A DNA stretch of 64,000 bases, taken from Mesorhizobium sp. M2E.F.Ca.ET.219.01.1.1 (GTDB taxonomy: Bacteria; Pseudomonadota; Alphaproteobacteria; Rhizobiales; Rhizobiaceae). A program made the translations under genes and the position numbers. The stretch covers positions 1,035,630-1,099,629 of the forward strand of contig NZ_SADT02000001.1 in NCBI RefSeq assembly GCF_004016445.2, read 5' to 3'. How positions within the stretch are numbered: the first letter of the stretch is position 1; the number at the start of each line of letters is the position of its first letter. The notes under the pieces were generated by a model, which was not told the DNA's origin, did no database searches, and saw only the letters and a list, made by a program, of their open reading frames with translations. This document shows positions 32,004 through 39,255 of the stretch, in pieces.

Positions 32004-33152
32004 ATGGGGCGGCTCGATCGCTGCGTATCGGTGGAGGATTTCCGCCAGCTGGCGCGTCGCCGGCTGCCGAAATCGGTCTTCGAGTTCGTCGATGGTGGGG
32101 CAGGCCAGGAACTGACCCTGCGCGACAACCGCGCCGGCTTCGAGCGCATCCGGCTGCTGCCGCGTGTTCTTACCGACGTATCCCGGCCCGATCTCACCAC
32201 CACCTTGTGGTCGAGGACCTATCCGACGCCGCTGGTGATCAGCCCGATGGGGTCCTGCGCGCTCGTTCGCCCCGGCGCTGACATCGCCATTGCTTCAGCG
32301 GCCGCGGCGCGCGGCATACCCTACACACTGTCGACCATGGCGACGACTGGCATCGAGCGGATGGCAAGGGCGGTCCAGGGGCCGCTCTGGTTCCAGCTCT
32401 ATGTGCTGAAGGATTTCGATTTCAATCGCCGGCTGGTGCGGCGGGCTGAAGAGTTCGGCTATTCGGCGCTGGTCGTCACTGTCGACCTGCAGACGGGCGG
32501 CAAGCGCGAGAAGGACCTGAGGAACGGGATTTCGATTCCGCTCAGGCCTTCTCTGCGACACCTGGTCGAAGGGATCGCGCATCCGGCTTGGTCGCTTCGC
32601 CTGCTTCGCGGCGGCCTGCCACGGTTCGAGAATGTCCGTGGTTACCTTGGTGACACCAGCGCGGGGCTGACGATCGCAGCGCGCGTCGGCCGCAATCTCC
32701 ATGCTGGCTTCGACTGGAACGATTTTCGTTCGATCCGCGACTGGTGGAAAGGACCGCTGATCGTCAAGGGCGTCCTGCATCCGGACGATGCCGCGAGATT
32801 GATCGCGGAGGGCGCGGACGGGATCTGGGTGTCCAATCACGGCGGCCGCCAGCTCGACGGCGCAGTCTCGAGCATCGACGCTATCGGGCCTGTGCATGCA
32901 GCCGTTGGCGATGGGGTTCCGGTCCTGATCGATTCCGGCATCCACACGGGCATGGACGTCATCAAGGCAAAAGCCCGCGGAGCGATGGCCTCCGCTATCG
33001 GCCGCGCCGCCCTGTTCGGAGCGGTGGCCGGACGGGCCGGTGTCGAACGGGTTCTGGATATTTTGCTCGACGGGATCGCGACCGGCCTGAAGCTTTCCGG
33101 GGTGCCGAGTTTCCACGAGATTGGTCCGGACTTGATCGCTCCATCGGGTTAA
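32004..33152 (+). CDS. FMN-dependent alpha-hydroxy-acid dehydrogenase (LldD-like)
   Basis: A 382-residue flavoenzyme that oxidises L-2-hydroxy acids to 2-oxo acids (L-lactate, mandelate or glycolate type). Family features are LPKSVFEFVDGGAGQELTLR at the N-terminus, VISPMGSCALVRPGAD, WFQLYVLKD, and the active-site motif SNHGGRQLDGA with the catalytic His and substrate-binding Arg; IDSGIHTGMDVIKAKARGA binds FMN phosphate. It starts four bases after the preceding stop, so it is in the same operon. Usually such enzymes pass electrons to the respiratory chain. The substrate could be the product of the preceding steps. Confidence 0.88.
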   Translation: MGRLDRCVSVEDFRQLARRRLPKSVFEFVDGGAGQELTLRDNRAGFERIRLLPRVLTDVSRPDLTTTLWSRTYPTPLVISPMGSCALVRPGADIAIASAAAARGIPYTLSTMATTGIERMARAVQGPLWFQLYVLKDFDFNRRLVRRAEEFGYSALVVTVDLQTGGKREKDLRNGISIPLRPSLRHLVEGIAHPAWSLRLLRGGLPRFENVRGYLGDTSAGLTIAARVGRNLHAGFDWNDFRSIRDWWKGPLIVKGVLHPDDAARLIAEGADGIWVSNHGGRQLDGAVSSIDAIGPVHAAVGDGVPVLIDSGIHTGMDVIKAKARGAMASAIGRAALFGAVAGRAGVERVLDILLDGIATGLKLSGVPSFHEIGPDLIAPSG

Positions 33153-33266
33153 CCGGCACCGTCACGGCTCCGTTGCGCCATCCGTCCAGCTTTGCGAAAC
33201 GCGAGGTTGCGCGAGCCCCAGCCGGCGGCTATGCCCGTCCAGGATTTTCCAGACAAGAGGCAGCCG

Positions 33267-34100
33267 ATGAAGGTCGTTTCCACCTCCAAGTCGCATGGCG
33301 GCATCCAGGGCGTCTATTCGCACGCTTCGGAGGTCTGCGCCTGCGACATGACCTTCGCCGTCTTCGTGCCGCCGCAGGCCAAGGACCGGCCGCTGCCGGT
33401 CGTCTGGTATCTGTCGGGCCTGACCTGCACGCACGCCAACGTCATGGACAAAGGCGAGTACCGGCGGATGGCATCCGAGCTCGGGCTCGTCGTCGTGTGT
33501 CCCGATACCAGTCCGCGTGGACCGGACGTTCCCGACGAAAAGGACAATTGGCAGTTCGGCTGCGGCGCCGGGTTCTATCTCGACGCGACGCAAGAGCCCT
33601 ATGCGGAAAACTACCGGATGTATTCCTACATCGCCGAGGAATTGCCAGCGCTCGTTGCCGCGAACTTCCCGGTCGACATGTCACGCCAGGCGATCTTCGG
33701 CCATTCGATGGGCGGGCACGGCGCGCTGACGATCGCGCTGAAGAACCCGCAGCGCTACCGGAGCTGCTCGGCCTTCGCGCCGATCGTGCAACCGTCGACG
33801 GCCGGCTGGTCGCGCCCCGCTTTCGAAAAATATCTCGGAGCGGACGAAAAGAGCTGGCGCGCCTATGACGCGACGCTGCTGATCGAGGACGGCAAGCGAT
33901 ATCCCGAATTCCTCGTCGACCAAGGCACGGCGGATGGCTTCCTGCGGGATGGCCTTCGCCCATGGCTGCTCGAAGAGGCCTGCAAGAAGGCAGGGATCGA
34001 CCTCATCCTGCACATGCGGGAAGGCTACGACCATTCCTACAATTTCATGTCGACCTTCATGGACGATCACCTCAAATGGCATGCCAGCCGTCTTAAGTGA
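33267..34100 (+). CDS. fghA: S-formylglutathione hydrolase
   Basis: A 277-residue alpha/beta hydrolase of the esterase D type, with the standard length for S-formylglutathione hydrolase. It hydrolyses S-formylglutathione to formate and glutathione in formaldehyde detoxification. The nucleophile is in GHSMGGHGALTIALKN, and CTHANVMDKGEYRRMASELG and FGCGAGFYLDATQEPY are family blocks. Start at ATG 33267, after AAGAGGCAG. The usual partner, glutathione-dependent formaldehyde dehydrogenase, is not in this window. It may serve demethylation of methoxy-aromatics or C1 compounds, but nothing here shows this directly. Confidence 0.92.
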   Translation: MKVVSTSKSHGGIQGVYSHASEVCACDMTFAVFVPPQAKDRPLPVVWYLSGLTCTHANVMDKGEYRRMASELGLVVVCPDTSPRGPDVPDEKDNWQFGCGAGFYLDATQEPYAENYRMYSYIAEELPALVAANFPVDMSRQAIFGHSMGGHGALTIALKNPQRYRSCSAFAPIVQPSTAGWSRPAFEKYLGADEKSWRAYDATLLIEDGKRYPEFLVDQGTADGFLRDGLRPWLLEEACKKAGIDLILHMREGYDHSYNFMSTFMDDHLKWHASRLK

Positions 34101-34268
34101 CATCGTCCGCAGAATGCGCGCCCCGCCGCAATCGAATGGTCTATTCCGGGTCACCGGTGACTGAAGGGATTTCAGCGTTCACCTTCCGGTGAGCGCGCGA
34201 ATTTCCGGCGGAACATTCCTCTTTTCGCGCTGTTAAGCCGAAGCAGCAGCGCGGAAAGGAGTTCCCGC

Positions 34269-34721
34269 ATGGACAATCCGCGATCCACGGCAAGCATAGC
34301 CGGCCATCCCATCCACCCCATGCTCGTCACCATCCCGATCGCCTGTTTCGTCGGGACCTTGCTCACCGATATCGCCTATTGGCGGACGGCCGAAATGACC
34401 TGGGCCAACTTCTCGGCCTGGCTCCTGACCGTTGGTGTCATCGTCGGCATCCTGGCTGCCATAGCGGGGCTTACCGACTTTCTGGGCGGTCGCAGGATAC
34501 GCGCTCAGCCGACTGCATGGCTGCATATGGCCGGCAACCTCGTGGTGCTTGTTTTGTCCGTCTTCAACATGCTGATCCACACGCGCGATGCCTGGACATC
34601 CGTGGTGCCGACCGGGCTGATCCTGTCGGCGCTGGTGGTGATCATCCTGATCTTCACAGGCTGGCTCGGCTGGGGGCTGGTCTACCGCCATCACGTAGGA
34701 GTGGCCGATGAGACGGTTTGA
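34269..34721 (+). CDS. DUF2231 membrane protein
   Basis: A 150-residue inner-membrane protein with four predicted membrane segments (about 19-36, 47-70, 82-104 and 114-138). The N-terminal GHPIHPMLVTIPIACFVG, with two His, is the hallmark of DUF2231, thought to be a haem- or quinone-linked membrane protein. A good SD (AAAGGAG) precedes the ATG. Its 3' end overlaps the sorbosone-dehydrogenase-like gene by 14 bases, so the two are a unit; DUF2231 may connect the PQQ enzyme to the respiratory chain (inference). Confidence 0.87.
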   Translation: MDNPRSTASIAGHPIHPMLVTIPIACFVGTLLTDIAYWRTAEMTWANFSAWLLTVGVIVGILAAIAGLTDFLGGRRIRAQPTAWLHMAGNLVVLVLSVFNMLIHTRDAWTSVVPTGLILSALVVIILIFTGWLGWGLVYRHHVGVADETV

Positions 34722-36054
34722 CAGCACGACAAGATGGATGTCCGCGGCGCTTTGCAGCGCGATGGCCTTGGGCGTTGCCGGCTGCAGCGACGAGAACACC
34801 GATCCGAACGCCCAGATCGGTCCCAATCCGAAACTACCGGAGATAAATCAATACCTGTTCCCACCGATGCATCTGGCCTCGGTGGTCGGCTGGAAAAACG
34901 GCGAAAAGCCGACCGTCGCGCAAGGGCTGCAGATCAATGCGCTGGCCAAGGGACTTCAGCATCCGCGCTCGCTTTACGTGCTGCCCGATGGCGACGTTCT
35001 GGTGGTGGAGTCCAAGGCGCCGGATGAAGCATCGGTCAAGCGGCCTAAGGACATCGTCATGGGCTGGGTCGAAAGCTGGGTCACCTCCGGCGGCGATACC
35101 GGGCCGAGCAACCGCATCACGCTGCTGCGCGACACCAATGGCGACGGCAAGCCGGATTACCAGGGCGTGTTCCTCGACCATCTCAACTCGCCCTTCGGCG
35201 TGGCGCTGGTTGGCAACGACCTCTATGTCGCCAACACCGATGCCATCATACGCTATCCCTACCAGCCGGGCGACACCAAGATCACGGCGCCCGGCAAGGT
35301 GCTGACGGAACTGCCGGGCGGGCCGATCGATCACCACTGGACGAAGAGCCTGGTGGCGAGCCTGGACGGCTCATTGCTCTATGTCGGAGTCGGCTCGAAC
35401 AGCAACATCACCGAGAACGGCATCCAGGCCGAGAAGGACCGCGCCGCGATCTGGGAGGTCGACCGCGCCACCGGCCGTTCGCGCATCTTCGCCAGCGGAC
35501 TGCGCAACCCCAATGGCCTGTCGTTCGAACCTCAGAGCAAGGCACTGTGGACCGTGGTCAACGAGCGCGACGAGCTCGGACCGAACCTCGTTCCGGACTA
35601 CATGACGTCGGTGAAGGACGGCGCCTTCTATGGCTGGCCCTACAGTTATTATGGCCAGCATGTCGATCCGCGTGTGATGCCGCAGCGGCCGGATATGGTG
35701 GCCAAGGCCATCCCGCCGGACTATGCGCTGAGCTCGCATGTCGCGCCGCTCGGGCTTGCCTTCTATACAGCGGACAACCTGCCGCAATCCTATCGCGGCG
35801 GCGCCTTCGTCGGCGAGCATGGCAGCTGGGATCGTTCCCAGTTCAATGGCTACAAGGTGGTTTTCGTGCCGTTCAGCGGCGGGCATCCGAACGGTATGGC
35901 GAAGGACGTGGTCACCGGCTTCCTCAACGACAAGGGCGAGGCGAGGGGCCGTCCGGTCGGAGTTGCCGTCGACAAATCCGGCGCGCTGCTGATTGCCGAC
36001 GATGTCGGCAACACGGTGTGGCGGGTCACCGCGGCGGCGCCGGGATCGACGTAA
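34708..36054 (+). CDS. PQQ-dependent sugar dehydrogenase-like (L-sorbosone dehydrogenase-like) lipoprotein
   Basis: A 448-residue exported protein. Residues 1-26 are a lipoprotein signal ending in the lipobox VAGC (Cys26), so it is probably anchored in a membrane facing the periplasm. The rest is a six-bladed propeller of the soluble glucose/L-sorbosone dehydrogenase class (GSDH), with LLRDTNGDGKPDYQGVFLDH, ASGLRNPNGLSFEPQS, FYGWPYSYYGQH and FVGEHGSWDRSQFNGYKVVF. The family uses PQQ to oxidise sugars or polyols. SD TAGGAG precedes the ATG. It overlaps the DUF2231 gene. No PQQ biosynthesis genes are here; real substrate and cofactor remain to be shown. Confidence 0.85.
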   Translation: MRRFDSTTRWMSAALCSAMALGVAGCSDENTDPNAQIGPNPKLPEINQYLFPPMHLASVVGWKNGEKPTVAQGLQINALAKGLQHPRSLYVLPDGDVLVVESKAPDEASVKRPKDIVMGWVESWVTSGGDTGPSNRITLLRDTNGDGKPDYQGVFLDHLNSPFGVALVGNDLYVANTDAIIRYPYQPGDTKITAPGKVLTELPGGPIDHHWTKSLVASLDGSLLYVGVGSNSNITENGIQAEKDRAAIWEVDRATGRSRIFASGLRNPNGLSFEPQSKALWTVVNERDELGPNLVPDYMTSVKDGAFYGWPYSYYGQHVDPRVMPQRPDMVAKAIPPDYALSSHVAPLGLAFYTADNLPQSYRGGAFVGEHGSWDRSQFNGYKVVFVPFSGGHPNGMAKDVVTGFLNDKGEARGRPVGVAVDKSGALLIADDVGNTVWRVTAAAPGST

Positions 36055-36080
36055 GGAACAGGCTCAATCCTCTGATTTTC

Positions 36081-36575
36081 CTAAAACGCCCGCATCAGTT
36101 TGTCGTAGCGTTTGATCAGGCGCTCGCGCTTCAGGCGCGATAGCCTGTGTATCCAGAAGAGGCCGTCCAACTGATCGATCTCGTGCTGGTGGCAGACCGC
36201 CAGCAGGCCTTCGGCATCTTCGAACTGCTCTTGGCCTTCGAGATCCTGGTAGCGAACCCGGACGCGGGCGTGCCGCTCAACCTCTTCGGTGACACCGGGC
36301 ATCGAAACGCTGCCTTCCGTATGACGGAGCATTTCGGTCGAGGCCTCGACAATCGCCGGATTCACGTAGATCGCCGGTTTTGCGGCAGGAGGCACCTGGA
36401 TCACGACCAGGCGTTTCAAAATGCCGATATGCGGACCGGTTATGCCCGGCGCCGCGTGCATGGTGTCGACAAGGTCGTCGGCCAGACCGCGCAGGTCGCT
36501 GTCGAACAGCTCCACGCGATCCGCGACAGAGCGGAGGAGCGGATCGGGAAATTTTATGATCGGCCGGATTGTCAT
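36081..36575 (-). CDS. Degenerate peptide deformylase paralogue, probably not a metal deformylase
   Basis: A 164-residue protein with the fold and length of peptide deformylase (PF01327), which removes formyl groups from new proteins with a metal held by Cys and two His. All three motifs are changed: motif 1 is GITGPH (44-49) where GxGLAAxQ is usual; motif 2 is EGSVS with Ser89 in place of the metal Cys; motif 3 is HEIDQLDG with Gln135 in place of the second metal His, while His131 and Glu132 remain. Metal binding as in active enzymes is therefore unlikely. It starts 3 bp after the ROK regulator stop, so the two are one transcript. It may be a regulator or peptide-binding protein; its role is unknown. 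Confidence 0.82.
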   Translation of the reverse strand: MTIRPIIKFPDPLLRSVADRVELFDSDLRGLADDLVDTMHAAPGITGPHIGILKRLVVIQVPPAAKPAIYVNPAIVEASTEMLRHTEGSVSMPGVTEEVERHARVRVRYQDLEGQEQFEDAEGLLAVCHQHEIDQLDGLFWIHRLSRLKRERLIKRYDKLMRAF

Positions 36576-36578
36576 GTG

Positions 36579-37784
36579 TCAGCCCACCGGCTTCTGCAGC
36601 ACGTCGAATTGCGGATTGGTTTCGGAGAAGATCGGCAAGGCGGCGGCGCCGAGCACGGAGGTATCCTTGCCCGCGGCGCCGACCAGGACCCGCGGGGTCG
36701 TGCGGGCGCTGGTCGCGCTCACGGAGAGATGGAGCGGTTCGAGCCGGCTGGCCAGGGCCTCGATCACCGGCAGCGGCATGAAGCCGCCGAGCACGACGGT
36801 TTCGGGATCGAGCGCCATTTCCAGGATGTCGATCGCCTGCCGCAATGGCTCGACCGCCTCGGCGAGCCATGCCTCGAAACGGCTGTCGCCCTTTGCCAGC
36901 ATTTTTTCCAGCAGCTCGGGAGAAGCATGGTCGGGATCCGGCAGGTCGAGCCTGTCATAGGCCGCCCGCAGCGAGACATAGCGCTCCAGGCAGCCGCGCT
37001 TGCCGCAGCCGCAGGGAAGGCCGCCAGGCCTGACGATGATGTGGCCGATCTCGCCGGCATTGTGGCGGCTGCCCTTGTAGAGATGCCCGTCAAGGAAAAG
37101 CCCGGCGCCAAGTCCTGTGCCGATGAACAGATAGACGAAGCTTCCGAGCTTGCGGGCGACGCCATAGAGCCGCTCGCCTATTGCCGCCGCGGTGGCGTCG
37201 TTCTCGACGGTGACGGCGATACCGGTCAGCCGTTCCAATTCGTCGGCCACCGGAAAGTCTTGCCAGCCGGGCAGGGCAGTCGGGCCGACCGACGTCATGC
37301 CTTCGACGCCGAACGGCCCGGGCATCGCCATGCCGATGCCGAGCAGCCTTTTCCGCTCCAGCCGGGAGGTCGCGATCAGGTCGCTCGAGATCGCGGCCAG
37401 CAGCGGCATCGCCTCGGCGGGCGTGGGGCGGTCGACATTTCTCTCGATGCGGGCGCGCATCGTACCTGAGAGATCGCTGACGACGCCGACGGCAAGCTGG
37501 TGATCGAGCTGAAGACCGATCGAATAACCGCCATCGGGGTTGATGGAATAGGGCACGGCCGGCTGGCCGCGCGCGCCCTTGAGCGTTGCTTCGGGCCTCA
37601 GCAGCCCGGCTTCTTCCAGTTCCTCGACGATGTTGGAGATGGTCTGCGACGACAGCGCCGTCAGCCTGGCGATCGCGGCGCGCGAAAGCGCGCCACTGGT
37701 TCGGATGGCTTCGATCACCACACGCCGGTTGTGCGATTTCGCCTGTTCGAGATTGGTGCCGGAGATGGCTTTCTTGAGGGTCAT
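36579..37784 (-). CDS. ROK family transcriptional regulator
   Basis: A 401-residue ROK repressor. An N-terminal winged helix (SGALSRAAIARLTALSSQTI, about 30-49) is followed by a sugar-kinase-like domain with ENDATAAAIGERLYG, the DNA-distal GTGLGAGLFLDGHLYKG and the zinc motif CGCGKRGCLERYVS. Such proteins, like NagC or XylR, respond to sugars. The clear absence of a sugar ABC cluster beside it, and the coupling to the deformylase paralogue, leave its target open. It is divergent from the GT4 glycosyltransferase gene (258 bp gap), which may be a target. Confidence 0.88.
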   Translation of the reverse strand: MTLKKAISGTNLEQAKSHNRRVVIEAIRTSGALSRAAIARLTALSSQTISNIVEELEEAGLLRPEATLKGARGQPAVPYSINPDGGYSIGLQLDHQLAVGVVSDLSGTMRARIERNVDRPTPAEAMPLLAAISSDLIATSRLERKRLLGIGMAMPGPFGVEGMTSVGPTALPGWQDFPVADELERLTGIAVTVENDATAAAIGERLYGVARKLGSFVYLFIGTGLGAGLFLDGHLYKGSRHNAGEIGHIIVRPGGLPCGCGKRGCLERYVSLRAAYDRLDLPDPDHASPELLEKMLAKGDSRFEAWLAEAVEPLRQAIDILEMALDPETVVLGGFMPLPVIEALASRLEPLHLSVSATSARTTPRVLVGAAGKDTSVLGAAALPIFSETNPQFDVLQKPVG

Positions 37785-38042
37785 GCGGTCATTGCCAGTC
37801 GCCGGAACTGTAGAATGCCACTTCAGAAACTCAAGTTGATTTAATTATGGGCTTAGCGCTCAGCAGTCCGAGGCTTGGGCCAGCGTAGGAGCCTGCATTT
37901 CTGGAAATGCAGGTCGCCCGGCGCGATCACCTGGGCGAAGCGCGGCGCGGCAAAATCGGCGGCCAACGGCACCTCCACCAATTGGGCAGGAACGATCTGG
38001 CGGCTGACGCATTTTGCTTCGCGTCAACAGCCGAGGGACCCG

Positions 38043-39101
38043 ATGCGCATTGCCCATGTTGCGCCGCTCTATGAATCGGTGCCGCCGAAACTCTATGGCG
38101 GGACCGAGCGGATCGTCTTTTACATCACCGAAGCGCTGGTCGAGCTCGGCCACGATGTGACGCTGTTCGCGAGTGGCGATAGCGAGACCTCGGCCAGGCT
38201 GGTATCCGCGCGCGATCAGGCCATACGCCTCGACCCGCGGCCGAAGAAATCGGAGATCGCCGCGCATCTGGCGATGCTCGCCGATGTTCGCAAGCGCGCC
38301 GGCGAGTTCGACGTCATCCATTTCCATCTCAGCCACTTCCTGCATTTTCCTTTCTTCGAAGAGATCGCGGGGCGGACGGTGACGACGCCGCATGGCCGGC
38401 TCGACTATGTGGATCTGGCGCCGGCCTACAAACGCTTCCCGCGTTTCCCGATGATCTCGATCTCGCACAGCCAGAAGCGCGGCCTGCCGGACGCGAACTG
38501 GCTCGCCACGATCCATCACGGATTGCCGCTCGACGCCTACCAGCCGACTTATGAGCCGCAGGCGGAAGAACCATATCTCGCCTTCCTCGGACGCCTGTCG
38601 CGCGACAAGCGGCCGGACCGTGCCATCGAGATCGCGCGCCGGTCCGGATTGAAGCTGAAGCTGGCGGCCAAGATCGGCGACGACGACCGCGCCTATTTCC
38701 GCGACAACATCGAGGCGCTCATCGACGGCGACCGCATCGACTATGTTGGCGAGATCACCGAGGACGAGAAGGCCGAATTCCTCGGCAATGCGGCGGGCCT
38801 TTTGTTCCCCATCGACTGGCCGGAGCCGTTCGGCCTGGTCGCGATCGAGGCCATGGCCTGCGGCACGCCGGTGATCGCCTGGGACCAGGGCGCCTTGCCG
38901 GAGATCGTCGACGATGGCGTCACCGGCTTCGTCGTGGACAGTGTTGACGCTGCGGTCGCGTCGATGCCGGTGCTTCTCGATCTCGACCGGCGGCAGGTGA
39001 GGGCGATGTTCGAGAAAAGGTTCTCGGCGGCAAGAATGGCAAGCGACTATGTTGCTGCCTATATGCGTCTGACCGGCATGCCGGAGGCGAAAGCCTCCTG
39101 A
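38043..39101 (+). CDS. Glycosyltransferase family 4 protein
   Basis: A 352-residue GT-B glycosyltransferase. The start at ATG 38043 (MRIAHVAPLYESVPPKLYGG) fits GT4 N-termini; longer in-frame readings upstream are unlike the family. The acceptor half includes TPHGRLDYVD; the donor half has FLGRLSRDKRPDRAIEIARR and the E-x7-E motif EPFGLVAIEAMACGTPVIAW. No membrane segment is seen. Rhizobial genes of this kind often lie with glycogen debranching and trehalose genes, as here, so it may act in storage or compatible-solute glycan synthesis. Acceptor and donor are unknown. Confidence 0.87.
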   Translation: MRIAHVAPLYESVPPKLYGGTERIVFYITEALVELGHDVTLFASGDSETSARLVSARDQAIRLDPRPKKSEIAAHLAMLADVRKRAGEFDVIHFHLSHFLHFPFFEEIAGRTVTTPHGRLDYVDLAPAYKRFPRFPMISISHSQKRGLPDANWLATIHHGLPLDAYQPTYEPQAEEPYLAFLGRLSRDKRPDRAIEIARRSGLKLKLAAKIGDDDRAYFRDNIEALIDGDRIDYVGEITEDEKAEFLGNAAGLLFPIDWPEPFGLVAIEAMACGTPVIAWDQGALPEIVDDGVTGFVVDSVDAAVASMPVLLDLDRRQVRAMFEKRFSAARMASDYVAAYMRLTGMPEAKAS

Positions 39102-39112
39102 CCTTCACTGCC

Positions 39113-39227
39113 TAGAGCCGGATGATTTCAGCTCTGTTCGGCCTGAAATCTGAATCCGGCTCTAAATCAAAGAGACAGAGCATAATGTCGTCCGAAAACC
39201 GCTTCACACTTTTCGGCATCATGCTCT
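39113..39227. repeat. Pair of intergenic palindromes, RIME-like rhizobial repeat
   Basis: Two adjacent inverted repeats occupy most of this gap: TAGAGCCGGAT...ATCCGGCTCTA-type arms at 39113-39164, and AGAGCATAATG...CATCATGCTCT-type arms at 39177-39227. The second contains the stretch CGAAAACCGCTTCACACTTT, which is a very common intergenic sequence in Mesorhizobium and relatives. They form strong hairpins between the GT4 and debranching genes and may affect mRNA ends. This is a widespread repeat class, not a new one. Confidence 0.8.
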
Positions 39228-39255
39228 AGGGCGGGGGCAAACGAAGAGGTGACGA

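Noticed and set aside
37785..38042. N-terminal extension of the GT4 gene or a separate small ORF
   Set aside because: The in-frame residues before 38043 are unlike any GT4 protein. The 258-bp gap more likely holds divergent promoters for the ROK and GT4 genes.
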